From a bacterium (GTDB lineage Bacteria > Armatimonadota > Zipacnadia > Zipacnadales > UBA11051): a stretch of DNA of 64,000 nucleotides. Location: positions 1-64,000 of the forward strand of contig JAJFUB010000046.1 in assembly GCA_021372615.1 (NCBI GenBank). Direction: 5' to 3'. The position numbers and the translations under genes are program-made. How positions within the stretch are numbered: position 1 is the first letter of the stretch; every line of letters begins with the position of its first letter. The notes under the pieces were generated by a model. That model saw only the letters and a list, made by a program, of their open reading frames with translations, did no database searches and had not been told where the DNA came from. Shown here one piece after another: positions 44,320 through 54,000 of the stretch.

Positions 44320-44353
44320 GCACAACCGCCTGTCGAAGCGGTCTGTAGAGCGG

Positions 44354-44378
44354 GGTACGCCCGACACTCCTGTCGGGC
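44354..44378. repeat. Palindromic repeat family A copy
   Basis: A 25-base copy identical to those at 11866, 11906, 11941 (inverted) and 55872. It lies just upstream of the start of the repeat-protein gene, in the gap after the transglutaminase gene. Confidence 0.9.
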
Positions 44379-44389
44379 CTCGCCTCCCG

Positions 44390-45856
44390 CTACGGCTGCG
44401 CGTCGAAGTCGAGGACCTTCAGCTTCAGCATGCCCATCGTCTTGCTGGAGGCGAGGCTCATGCGGGCGATGGCGGCACTGTCCAGCGCGCTCGCGGCGAC
44501 CTGCACGTGGCCCGCGTCCACGGTCTCTTCCCCCCACGTCGGGTCCATCTCCACCCACTGCCCGACATACAGCTCGTTCCAGGCATGGTAGTGGTACGCT
44601 CCGGCGTCGTACGCGAGCCCGGCCACCATGCGGGCAGGAATGCCCACGGCCTGCGCCAGCGCCGCCAGCAGCACCGCATGTTCGGTGCAATCGCCGCGCT
44701 TGGCTTGCAGGATCTCCAGGGCCGACAGGGGGCGCGGCTCGCTCCCCACCTTGGTCATCTGGCGGTTGACCCACCACATGAGCTGGCGCGCCGCCTGCCA
44801 GGCGTCGGTGGCGCTGCCGATGACCTCCCGCGCCTGCGCCACCAGCTTCGGATCGGCCGATTGCGCCGTCTCGCTGGGCTTCAGGTACGGCTGCAACTCC
44901 GGGGCGGTGAAGGGCAGTTGTCCGGGCGCCCCGGGCGCCGACCCGGCCACCACCGTCAGTACGGCCGTGTGGTCTCCCGGCGTAACGGTCTGGCGTGGGG
45001 TGGTCGGGAAGAGCGTGTCCGGCGCGCCGCCACCATCGGCAATCTCCAGGCTCACGCGCTGCAGCTTGCCGGGGCGCCCCATGTTCCGGTCCACCGGGAC
45101 GGAACTGGCCAGCAGGAACGGCTGCAGGTCGGCCAGCGCCTCCTCCTGGGTCACCAACTGCATCGTCATCTGCATCATCCCGGGCACTTCCTGCCGCAGG
45201 ATGACCCCCTCGTCGGTCACCCACGTCCGGCTCAGCACGCTCAGCAGCTTGCTCTGCGCCTGTAGCACCCACGCCGGCCGCGGCGTCTCGACCCGCTCGA
45301 CGGCGTTGATCGTGACCTCATCCACCTGCCCGAGGTCGCAGTCGAAGGTGCTGAAGACGGTCTTCCAGCCGGGGATAACCTGCTTGTCCAGCAACGCCTG
45401 CAGCACGCGCAGGTCCTGGCCGAACGTCTCGCCGATCGGCAGTTGCTGGCGTGTCTCGCCATCTGGGCTGGTGCGGGTGACCAGCAGCGTGCCGTCCTGG
45501 CGCCGAGCCGTCACGCGCACGCGCCGGCCGACCTGGTCGGCCTCGTTCTCCACCTCGACCAGTCGCAGGGCCTCGTCATAGCGGCGGGTCTCGGAACGGG
45601 CGGAGGTCAGGCCGCGCCCATCGAGGGCCACGCGCAGCACCGTCCGCTCCAGGCTCTCGTAGCCGTCGGGCGTGCGGCGCAGTGACTGTTCGGACCAGCC
45701 GCTGCGGGTGCCGAGGATGCTGATGGTGTACCAGTGGGTGCCGAGGGCGCCGTCCGGCAGCGCGACGGGCGCGGCGGTGGCAGCGCCGGCTCCGGCCATC
45801 AGGAACAGGACGCTCGCCCACCGCCTCACCGCGCGGTGCGCGTCACTCATGCTCAT
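44390..45856 (-). CDS. Exported transglutaminase-like protein
   Basis: The 488-residue precursor has a signal sequence (RRWASVLFLMAGAGAATA). A ~300-residue beta-rich N-terminal part is followed by a transglutaminase-like cysteine-protease fold. The triad is visible: Cys in RGDCTEHAVLLAALAQAVGIPARMV, His in YHYHAWNELYV, and Asp in EMDPTWGE. Bacterial members act as proteases or peptide hydrolases, often on cell-surface material; the substrate is unknown. The start overlaps the end of the HD-GYP gene. ATG 45856 is preferred, ATG 45850 and GTG 45886 are alternatives, and none has a strong ribosome site. Confidence 0.85.
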   Translation of the reverse strand: MSMSDAHRAVRRWASVLFLMAGAGAATAAPVALPDGALGTHWYTISILGTRSGWSEQSLRRTPDGYESLERTVLRVALDGRGLTSARSETRRYDEALRLVEVENEADQVGRRVRVTARRQDGTLLVTRTSPDGETRQQLPIGETFGQDLRVLQALLDKQVIPGWKTVFSTFDCDLGQVDEVTINAVERVETPRPAWVLQAQSKLLSVLSRTWVTDEGVILRQEVPGMMQMTMQLVTQEEALADLQPFLLASSVPVDRNMGRPGKLQRVSLEIADGGGAPDTLFPTTPRQTVTPGDHTAVLTVVAGSAPGAPGQLPFTAPELQPYLKPSETAQSADPKLVAQAREVIGSATDAWQAARQLMWWVNRQMTKVGSEPRPLSALEILQAKRGDCTEHAVLLAALAQAVGIPARMVAGLAYDAGAYHYHAWNELYVGQWVEMDPTWGEETVDAGHVQVAASALDSAAIARMSLASSKTMGMLKLKVLDFDAQP

Positions 45857-47282
45857 CCGCGTTCTCAGAGGGTTCGGGCTCGGCACGAGGCGCCCCGCTC
45901 TCCATGAGCTTCCGGAAGCTGGAGACCAGCCGGGGGTCGAAGATCGTGCCGGCGCCGGCGGTGATCTCCTCGATGGCCTCGCCGATGGACAGGGCCTGCT
46001 GGGCGAACCGCTGCGGGTTGCGCAGGCGCTCGTAGGCGTCCACTACGGCGCACAGCCGGGCATGGTAGGGGATGTTCTCCCCGCTCAGCCCCTCCGGGAA
46101 GCCCGAGCCATCCCAACACTCATGGTGGTATACGACGGTCGGCACCGCGTCGGCCAGGAAGCCGATGGGCTGCAGGATGCTGCGCCCGATCAGCGGGTGC
46201 ATGCGGTAGAAGATCAGCTCTCGGTCCTCCGGGTCGCGCGCCTCCATGGCGCTCTCTTCCACCCCGATCTTGCCGACGTCATGCAGGATGCAGCCGAAGC
46301 GCAGCGTCTCACGCTCGTCGGGGCCCATGCCCAGCGATGCCGCCAGCCGGTCCGCCAACTCCGTGACGCGCTCGGAGTGGTTGTACGTAGTTGGGTCGCG
46401 GGCCTCGATGGCCGTGGTCAGCGCCCGGATCGTCTCGTAGTAGTTCCGCCGGATGTCCTCGTACAGCTCGGCGTTCTCAATGGCCACCGCCGCTTGGTGC
46501 GCAAAGGCCGTGAGCAGGTCCACCTCGCGGTTGCGGAAGCGGCGCCGGCCCCGGGCGTACACGCGGATGACGCCCAGCGGCTCGTCCTTGCTGCGTAGCG
46601 GCACGCTGAGCACCGACCGCAGCCCCTCCGCATCGGCGGCGGCGCGGTACTGGAACTCGGGGTCGTTACGGACATCCAGCACCTGCACGGCCTCACCCGC
46701 CAGCACCCGCCGGTCGAGCGGACTGCCCTCGCGCGATACGGCGCCCTTCGCCAGGTACTCCTCGCTCAACCCGTGCATGACCACCGGGCGCAGTTCGCCG
46801 GTCTCCTTATCCAGCAGGCGGATGCCGCAGGCCCGGGCGCCCATCACGCGCTGGGCGCTGGTGGCGATCAGATCGAGCACCTGCCGCAGGCGCAGCGAGG
46901 TGGTGATGCTCCGCGCCACTTCGTACAGCAGCCGGGCCTCCACCGCCCGTCGCCGGATGGCCCGGGAGACGGTCGAAGCGAAGTAGCCCACCACGAAGAA
47001 CATGGCGAGCTGCAGGATGGGAGCCAGGTCCTCCAGGCTCAGATAGGTGCTGTACTCGAAGCTCGTCTGGGCGCCCTTGGTGGCGCTGAGGTAGGCGGCG
47101 AGCAAAGAGATGATCACGGCGCCGTAGATGCTGAAGTTGAACCCGGCGTAGATGATCGGCAGGTAGTAGAACTGGCGCGCGATCTCGACCGCCCGCTCGT
47201 TGTCAGCCACCCGCACCACGACGGTGATGCCGGCCATGGCCAGCAGCAGCATTATCATTGGGCCTAAGGGCCGTTTGGTCAC
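45843..47282 (-). CDS. Membrane-bound GAF/HD-GYP phosphodiesterase
   Basis: The protein has 479 residues. Three or four hydrophobic segments occupy ~5-120, followed by a GAF domain (~125-275, RLRQVLDLIATSAQRVMGARACGIRLLDKETGELRP) and an HD-GYP domain (~285-460). The HD motifs are intact (HSERVTELADRLA, HDVGKIG, HPLIG, VYHHECWDGSGFPEGLSGENIP), with GFP in place of GYP. HD-GYP proteins hydrolyse cyclic di-GMP, so this is a likely signal-controlled c-di-GMP phosphodiesterase. The GTG start has GAGGGA about 8 bases upstream. The tail is acidic. It overlaps the transglutaminase start, so the two are probably co-translated. Confidence 0.9.
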   Translation of the reverse strand: MTKRPLGPMIMLLLAMAGITVVVRVADNERAVEIARQFYYLPIIYAGFNFSIYGAVIISLLAAYLSATKGAQTSFEYSTYLSLEDLAPILQLAMFFVVGYFASTVSRAIRRRAVEARLLYEVARSITTSLRLRQVLDLIATSAQRVMGARACGIRLLDKETGELRPVVMHGLSEEYLAKGAVSREGSPLDRRVLAGEAVQVLDVRNDPEFQYRAAADAEGLRSVLSVPLRSKDEPLGVIRVYARGRRRFRNREVDLLTAFAHQAAVAIENAELYEDIRRNYYETIRALTTAIEARDPTTYNHSERVTELADRLAASLGMGPDERETLRFGCILHDVGKIGVEESAMEARDPEDRELIFYRMHPLIGRSILQPIGFLADAVPTVVYHHECWDGSGFPEGLSGENIPYHARLCAVVDAYERLRNPQRFAQQALSIGEAIEEITAGAGTIFDPRLVSSFRKLMESGAPRAEPEPSENADEHE

Positions 47283-47311
47283 GGGATCATCCCTCGGTCA
47301 GAATTGCGGCC

Positions 47312-47383
47312 GCGTGGGCGCGCATGTCCTCATGCGCACATCCGTCGCTTCCGTCGCGTGGGCGCGCGTGTCCTCACGCGCGC
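47312..47383. repeat. Palindromic repeat family C: two copies with compensatory change
   Basis: The 28-base copies 47312-47339 and 47356-47383 share GCGTGGGC followed by a hairpin: GCGCATG-TCCT-CATGCGC in the first and GCGCGTG-TCCT-CACGCGC in the second. The A-T pair is replaced by G-C on both arms. They fill the gap between the metG stop and the HD-GYP gene. Confidence 0.85.
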
Positions 47384-47402
47384 AACCCCGACCCCACGCG
47401 CC

Positions 47403-49349
47403 CTACCGCACCTTGGTCCCCACGGGCACGTCCGCGTCCACAGTCAGCAACGCCAGCGCCTGCTCCGCCCCGGCAGCCAGCAGCATCCCCCGGCTCTCGA
47501 CGCCGCGGATCTTGGCCGGCTCCAGGTTGGCGATCACGATGACCGCGCGCTCCAGCAACTCGCGCGGGTTGAACTCCTGCGCGATGCCGGCCACGATCTG
47601 CCGCGGCTCCGGCTCGCCGATGTCCACCAGCAGCTTCAGCAGCTTGTCCGCCCCCGGCACTCGTTCGGCCTCTAGTACCCTACCCACACGCAAGTCCATC
47701 TGCTTGAACTGGTCGAACGACACCACGGGTGCCTCCGGTTGCGGTGGTGCGAGGGCTGCTTGCTGCTGCTCGCGGCCCTGCAGCTTCTGCTCCAGCCGCT
47801 CCATGTCCATGCGCGGGAAGATCGGGTTGTCTCGCTCGATCTTCGTCCCCGGCGGCAGTTGCCCCGCCTCGACCCGCTCCCACTGCAGGGCCTCGTGGGC
47901 CGCCAGCCCGAGCTGCCGACAGATCTCCTCGGCCACCTCGGGCATGAAGGGGGCGATCATGATCGCCACCACCCGTACGCAGTCCAACGCATCATACAGG
48001 ACGGCTTCCAGCTCGACCTGCTTCCCGTCCTTGTGGAGCGTCCACGGCTCGCGCTCATGGAGGAACTTGTTGCCCTCGCCCAGCAGCTCCCAAATGGCCT
48101 CCAGCGCCCCGCGGAAGTCCGCCACCTCCAGGGCCTGCTCGACCGTCGCGCGCGTGCGGGTGATCGACTCTGCCAGGTTCCCGGCTCCCGGTCCCGGCGT
48201 CGGCACGACGCCATCCAGATAGCGCTCCACCAGCGGCAGCGAGCGGTTCAGCAGATTGCCCAGGTCGTTGGCCAGGTCCGCGTTGAAGCGGCCCACCAGC
48301 GCCCGGAAGCTGAAGCTGCCGTCCAGGCCGAAAGGCACTTCGCGCAGCACGAAGTACCGCAGCGCATCCACTGCCACCGCCGTGCGCGCCCCCGACTGCT
48401 CGGCCAGCTCCACCGCCGTCTCATACGGCAGGACGAAGTTGCCCTTGGACTTGCTCATCTTGTCGCCGCTGTCGGCCAGCCACCAACCGTGCGCGAAGAT
48501 CATCTCGGGCAGCGGCACCCCCAGGGCCATCAGCATCGCCGGCCAGATCGTCGCGTGGAAGCGCGGCAGGATGTCCTTGGCCATGACCTGCACCGACGGC
48601 GGCCACACCTGCGCGAACTTCGCCTCGTCCACCCCGTAGCCCGCCACCGTCAGGTAGTTGATGAGGGCATCAAACCAGACGTAGATGGACTGGCTGTCGT
48701 CGCCAGGCACCGGGATGTCCCAGTCCGTCCGGGCGCGCGAGATGCACGCATCCCGCAGGCCCTGCTTGATGAAGGCCAGGACCTCCTTGCACGCCCCTTC
48801 CGGCATGATGAACCGCTCGTTGTCCTCGATGTAGTCCAGCAGCCGGTCTGCGTACTTGCTGGTGCGCAGGAAGTACGCCGGCTCGGCCACGCGCTTGACT
48901 TCCCGCCCGCAGTCCGGGCACTTGCCGTCGGCGATGTCGGCCTCCAGCAGGTACGTCTCGCAGGGCACGCAGTACCAGCCCTCGTACTCGCCCAGGTAGA
49001 TGTCGTCGCTGGCGCGCAGCCGCGCGAACACGTCTTGCACGACGCGGACGTGCTCCTCTTCGCTGGTGCGGATGAAGCGGTCATACTTCACGTGCATCCG
49101 CTCCCAGGTTCCCTGGTACGCGCCCACCATCTGGGCGACGTACTCATCCACGGCCAGGCCGGCCTTGGCGGCCTCCAGCACGCTCTTGTTCCCGTGCTCA
49201 TCGGTGCCGGTGGCGAACACGACCAGCTCGCCCCGCAGGCGATGGTAGCGCGCCAGCACGTCGCACGCGATGGTGGTGTAGGCATTGCCCAGGTGGGGCT
49301 GCCCGCTGACGTAATAGATGGGTGTGGTGATGTAGAAGACTTCGGGCAT
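47403..49349 (-). CDS. metG: Methionyl-tRNA synthetase with C-terminal tRNA-binding domain
   Basis: The 648-residue enzyme charges tRNA-Met. The class I signature is PHLGNAY (18-24) in place of HIGH, and KMSKS lies near 295 (GDKMSKSKGNFV). The zinc-knuckle region CVPC...CPDC has a single four-Cys cluster. A ~110-residue C-terminal OB-fold tRNA-binding domain (from ~540, FDQFKQMDLRVGRVLEAERVPGADKLLKLLVDIG) completes it. The gene lies downstream of fmdB-like and ricT, an arrangement (ricT near metG) also seen in Firmicutes. A pair of 31-base inverted repeats separates it from the fmdB-like gene, so it may be transcribed separately. Confidence 0.97.
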   Translation of the reverse strand: MPEVFYITTPIYYVSGQPHLGNAYTTIACDVLARYHRLRGELVVFATGTDEHGNKSVLEAAKAGLAVDEYVAQMVGAYQGTWERMHVKYDRFIRTSEEEHVRVVQDVFARLRASDDIYLGEYEGWYCVPCETYLLEADIADGKCPDCGREVKRVAEPAYFLRTSKYADRLLDYIEDNERFIMPEGACKEVLAFIKQGLRDACISRARTDWDIPVPGDDSQSIYVWFDALINYLTVAGYGVDEAKFAQVWPPSVQVMAKDILPRFHATIWPAMLMALGVPLPEMIFAHGWWLADSGDKMSKSKGNFVLPYETAVELAEQSGARTAVAVDALRYFVLREVPFGLDGSFSFRALVGRFNADLANDLGNLLNRSLPLVERYLDGVVPTPGPGAGNLAESITRTRATVEQALEVADFRGALEAIWELLGEGNKFLHEREPWTLHKDGKQVELEAVLYDALDCVRVVAIMIAPFMPEVAEEICRQLGLAAHEALQWERVEAGQLPPGTKIERDNPIFPRMDMERLEQKLQGREQQQAALAPPQPEAPVVSFDQFKQMDLRVGRVLEAERVPGADKLLKLLVDIGEPEPRQIVAGIAQEFNPRELLERAVIVIANLEPAKIRGVESRGMLLAAGAEQALALLTVDADVPVGTKVR

Positions 49350-49376
49350 GTTCGTTTCCGCTGTTCAGGTGATGCT

Positions 49377-49462
49377 GCCCTGTAGGGCGGGGGCTCGTAC
49401 CCCGCCCCGCATGGCACAAAGTAGACAGACTGGGCGGGGTACGAGCCCCCGCCCTACAGGGC
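49377..49462. repeat. Two 31-base inverted copies of repeat family D
   Basis: The arms 49377-49407 and 49432-49462 are perfect inverted copies with a 24-base centre. Each arm contains its own hairpin GGGCGGGG-GCTCGTA-CCCCGCCC and the flank GTAGGGC. A degenerate relative is at 42046-42092. The element fills the metG upstream gap, so RNA from either strand could fold as one long stem or two small ones. Confidence 0.9.
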
Positions 49463-49464
49463 TG

Positions 49465-49686
49465 CTAGTGATGGCAGCCGGCGCAGCTACCCTTCGAGCA
49501 GCTACTGCAACTGCTGCCGCCGATGGAGCCCCCGCCGGAGCTGTGCCCGGCGAAGACCGACATGAGCCGCTGGCTGCGGGCGCAGTGGCACTCGGGGCAG
49601 GGCCCCGGCTTGTCCCGCTGCTCCCGCGACATCAGTTTCTCGAAGACATGCTCGCAGCGCTTGCACTTGTACTCATAGACAGGCAT
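49465..49686 (-). CDS. FmdB-family zinc-ribbon protein
   Basis: The 73-residue protein begins MPVYEYKCKRCEHVFEKL and has a second pair PCPECH, the four-Cys zinc ribbon of the FmdB/CxxC_CxxC_SSSS family (regulatory or putative nucleic-acid-binding role, not biochemically defined). The tail GGGSIGGSSCSSCSKGSCAGCHH is Ser/Cys/Gly-rich with two further Cys pairs, also common in the family. It begins 6 bases after the ricT stop, so it is translated in the same operon. Confidence 0.9.
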   Translation of the reverse strand: MPVYEYKCKRCEHVFEKLMSREQRDKPGPCPECHCARSQRLMSVFAGHSSGGGSIGGSSCSSCSKGSCAGCHH

Positions 49687-49692
49687 GGACGA

Positions 49693-51015
49693 TCATTCCT
49701 GTGGCGGTGTGGGCCCCTTGCGGCGCGGCCGCGTCCGTGGGCGGCGCCGACGCCGGGGCTGTTCCCCGGTGGCTGGCGCCTCGCCGGCAGTCGGGGCGGA
49801 CGGCGCCTGCGGCGCGGGGGCCGGCCTGGCCGGCGGGGCCGGGGCGGCCCCTTGCGGGGTCGCGCCCTCAGCCGGCTTGCGCCTGCGATCCGAGCGGCGA
49901 CGCCGGCGACGCCGCGACGACGGCCCTGCTTCCTCGCCGGCGGGCGCTTCCGCAGCAGCGTCCGGGGCCGTCGCCGGCGCCGGTTTGTCGGCGGCGGCGC
50001 GGCGTGGCGGCCGCGAGGTGGGCTCCCCGCGCGCCGGGCGCTCGCCTCGCGCCGGGCGTTCACCGCGTGACGGTCGCTCGGCCCGTGACGGGCGCATGCG
50101 GCTGCGCGGTTCCTCAACGGTCGCCTCGTCACCGGTCGGCAGCGGCGGGACGGCCTGTCGCGCTTCCCTGACGCACTCGGGTTCCGGTGCATCCAGCGCC
50201 CAGATGTAGTCGGCCTTCAGGTCCTCGGTCTCCTCATTGGGGTACTGGACCTGGACCCGCTCATGCATCAGGTTCACATGCTTGACGACGGCCTGCCCCT
50301 TGAGCGTGTTCACCGTCTGCCCGGCCTTGGGCAGCTTCCGCGCCAGTTCGCAGTACGTCTCGTGCTCGAACCGCAGGCAACACATCAGCCGGTCGCAGAT
50401 GCCGCTGATCTTGGCCGGGTTCAGGGACAGTCCCTGGTCCTTGGCCACGCGGATGCCGACCGGATCGAAGTTCCGCAAGAAGGCATTGCAGCACAGCGGG
50501 CGGCCGCACGGCCCCAGCCCGCCGATCATCTTGGCCTGGTCGCGCACCCCGACCTGGCGCAGCTCGATGCGCGTCTTGAACGTCTCGGCCAGATCGCGCA
50601 CCAGCGCGCGGAAGTCTACCCGGCCCTCGGCCGAGAAGAAGAACACGAGCCGCTGCCCGTCGAACGTGTAGTCGGCGGCGATGAGCCGCATGGGCAGGTT
50701 GTGAGCCGTGACCTTCTCTTCGCAGACGCGCCGGGCCTCGCGCTCCTTCTGCCGCAGCTCCTGTTCCCGGGCCAGGTCCTCCGGGGTGGCTCGGCGCAGC
50801 AGCGGCTTGAGCTGCCGCCCCTCGTCGGCGCCGGGCAGATCATACTTCACGAACACGACTTCGCCGATGTCCACGCCCTTCTCGGTCTCGGCCAGCACCT
50901 GGTCGCCCTGGCGCACGCGCAGACCATTCGGCGCAAAGTAGTATACCCTACCGCTCCGGCGAAAGGAAACACCGATCGCGGCAGGCTCGGCATACTCGAA
51001 GTACTCTTCGGTCAT
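49693..51015 (-). CDS. ricT: RicT/PSP1-family protein with long Arg/Pro-rich tail
   Basis: The protein has 440 residues. Residues 1-~270 are the PSP1/RicT domain, with the [4Fe-4S]-type Cys cluster CGRPLCC...CDRLMCCLRFEHETYC. RicT (YaaT) in Bacillus forms a complex with RicA and RicF that controls RNA processing and development. Residues ~285-440 are disordered, rich in Arg, Pro and Ala, with repeats of RPxRGER (near 305-325) and three Arg clusters, one of seven Arg in a row. No typical RicT has such a basic tail as far as I know; it could bind RNA or the ribosome. It lies downstream of mfd and upstream of fmdB-like and metG. Confidence 0.9.
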   Translation of the reverse strand: MTEEYFEYAEPAAIGVSFRRSGRVYYFAPNGLRVRQGDQVLAETEKGVDIGEVVFVKYDLPGADEGRQLKPLLRRATPEDLAREQELRQKEREARRVCEEKVTAHNLPMRLIAADYTFDGQRLVFFFSAEGRVDFRALVRDLAETFKTRIELRQVGVRDQAKMIGGLGPCGRPLCCNAFLRNFDPVGIRVAKDQGLSLNPAKISGICDRLMCCLRFEHETYCELARKLPKAGQTVNTLKGQAVVKHVNLMHERVQVQYPNEETEDLKADYIWALDAPEPECVREARQAVPPLPTGDEATVEEPRSRMRPSRAERPSRGERPARGERPARGEPTSRPPRRAAADKPAPATAPDAAAEAPAGEEAGPSSRRRRRRRSDRRRKPAEGATPQGAAPAPPARPAPAPQAPSAPTAGEAPATGEQPRRRRRPRTRPRRKGPTPPQE

Positions 51016-51047
51016 GGTTTCACGTTCTCGTGTTCTCCGCCCCGCCG

Positions 51048-54000
51048 CTACGCCGTAGCCACCATTTGCTGCCGGTCCCGGAGCCGCTTGAGCACCTCGG
51101 TCAGCCGCTTGATGAGTTCCGGCTGCTCGGCCTTGAAGTAGCCGAAGCTGAGCTGGTGCGAGGCGACCTGGAAGCGGGGCAGCAGCGGCTTGGCCCCGCT
51201 GCGTTGCTGCTTGAGTGTGGGCACATACAGCCCGCGCATCACCCGCTGCTCGCGGTCGCTGAACTGGTTGTCTTCGGTCATCGTCACCGTGACGCGCTGG
51301 TCGGCCACGGCGATGTCGGCCACCCCCACCTCCATCGCCAGCAGCTTGAGCTGCACGATGCGGCCCAGGTTCCTCACCGGCGACGGCAGCGGACCGTAGC
51401 GGTCCTTGGTCTCCTTGACGAGCGCCTGGAGCTGGTCGCGATCCTCGACCGCCGCCAGCCGCCGGTAGAGCGAGATGCGCTGGTTCTCGTTGGGCACGTA
51501 CTCGGCCGGGATGATCGCCTCCAGCGGCAGGTCCACGGTCGGGTGGCCCTCCGCCGAGCGCGTCTTCTCACCCTTGAGGGTCTTGACGGCGTCGGCCAGC
51601 ATCTGCGTGTACAGGTCCAGCCCGACGGCGGACATGTGCCCGCTCTGCTCGGCCCCCAGGATGTCCCCGGCCCCGCGGATCTCCAGGTCGCGCAGCGCGA
51701 TCTGGAACCCGCTGCCCAGCTTGCTGAATTCCTCGATGGCCTTGAGCCGCTCCTCGGCCTCCTGGGTCATCCGGTCCGGGTAGCGATAGAGCAGGTAGGC
51801 GAAGGCCTGGCGGCTGGACCGCCCGACCCGCCCGCGCAGCTGATAGAGTTGCGAGAGCCCCAGACGGTCCGCGTCATCTACCACAATAGTGTTGACGTTC
51901 GGGATGTCCAGGCCGTTCTCGATCAGCGTCGTGCAGACCAGGACATCAAAGTCCTCGGCGTAGAACGCCATCATGACGCGCTCGAGGTCGTGTTCCTCCA
52001 TCTGGCCGTGCGCCACGGCCACCCGCGCTTCGGGCACCAGGCGCTGCACGTGGGCCGCGACGTGGCCAATGGACTGGACGCGGTTGTGGACGAAGTACGC
52101 CTGCCCCCCGCGCGCCAGCTCGCGCCGCAGGACCTCGGCCATGAGCGCGTCATCGCGCTCGCGCACCTCGGTGTGGATCGCCAGGCGCCCCTGGGGCGGG
52201 TCATTGATGATCGATATCTCGCGAATGCCCGACAGGGCCATGTTGAGCGTCCGCGGGATCGGCGTGGCGGTCAGGGTGACGACATCCACCCCCTCGCGAA
52301 AGCGCTTCAGCTTCTCTTTCTGCCGCACCCCGAAGCGCTGCTCCTCGTCAATCACCAGCAGGCCCAGGTCGGCGAAGCTCACGTCCTCGCCCAGCAGCCG
52401 GTGGGTGCCGATGACAATGTCCACGGCCCCGGCCTTCAGACTGCTCACCAGGCGGCGCTGTTCCGTCGGCGTCTTGAAGCGGCTGAGCACCCCCACCTCG
52501 ACCGGGTAGCGTGACAGGCGCTCCCGAAAGGTGTTGAAGTGCTGCTGAGCCAGCACCGTTGTCGGCACCAGCACCGCCACCTGCTTGCCGCCCAGCACCG
52601 CCTTGAACGCCCCACGGATGGCGACCTCGGTCTTGCCGTAGCCGACATCCCCGCAGATGAGGCGATCCGCAGGAACAGGTTTCTCCATGTCCTGCTTCAC
52701 GTCCTCTATGGCACGGAGCTGGTCCGGCGTCTCCTCGAAGCGGAACGAGGCCTCCAGCTCCTTGAGCCACGGGGAGTCCGAGGCGAAGGCATGGCCCTGC
52801 GCCATCTCCCGGGCCGTGTACAGCCGCATCAGTTCTCGGGCCAGTAACTGCGCCGAGCGCTTGGCGCGTTTCTTGGTCAGGTCCCAGCGCCCGCGCTTCA
52901 GGCTCGTGATGACCGGTTTGGCCTGCTCGGCCCCGATGTACTTCTGCACCCGGTCAAGCTGCGTCACCGGCACGTACAGCTTCTCGTCCTCGGCATACTG
53001 CAGCAGCATGTAGTCGCGTTCGATGCCGCCGACCGTCTGCTTGGACAGCCCCTTGTAGATGGCCACCCCGTGGTTGATGTGCACCACGTAGTCGCCCTCG
53101 TTCAAGTCGCGCAGCGACAGGAGCTGGAAACCCCGGGCGTAGACCGGCTCATCGGGCCGGCGCAGCTTCCGCCAGCCGAAGATCTCCCGCCCCGTCAGCA
53201 GCACCAGCTTGGCCTCAGGCAGCCGGAAGCCGCTGTCGAGGTCCAGGGGGGACACCGTGATCTGCCCGGCCTTCAGCTCCGCCTCCGGCCGCGCCACCAC
53301 ATCCCGCAGCCCCCGCGACTGCAGCACCTCCGCCGTCCCGTCCATGTCGCGCGAGCACACCAGCATGTGCTGGCCCTCGCGCTGCCACTCGCCCAGCCCG
53401 TCCGCCAGCAGCTCGAAGCGCCCGCCGAAGCTGTCCACGGGCGGGGTCGCCAGGTGCACCAGCGGCGCCTTCGGCGCCCACGGCACCTGCCGCTGCAGCA
53501 TGCTCAGGTACACGATCGGCCGTCCGCGCGTCAGGTGCAGGGCCGCCAGCTTGTCAAAGTGCATCACCGACGTGTCGGGCAGCCGCAAGTGCTGCCCCAG
53601 GCGCAGGCCTCGCCGGTAGGCGTCGTGGACATCCTCCTCGAACTGCTGCGCTCCGCTCTGTACCCGCACCGGCTCATCCACGAAGAAGATGGCGTCCGGC
53701 GGCAGGTATGAGCACAGGCTTTCGGGCTCGGGATAGATGTACGGTAGATAGTGCACGAGGCGCGGCATGGGCCGGAGCTGCTCCAGCAGTTCCAGGTCCT
53801 CGCTCAGGCGCTCCTTGAGCACCGACGCCTCGCGGTGCTTGCCTTCCTCGTTCAGCCGGTCCAGCTCGCGCCGGTAGGCCCCCTTGATGATCGGCAGGGC
53901 CCGGTTGACGGCCCGCTCGGTCAGCAGGATCTCTCCCGCCGGCCCCAGGCCGATCCGCTGGATCGTGTCCACCGACCGCTGGGTCAGCGGGTCGAAATGC

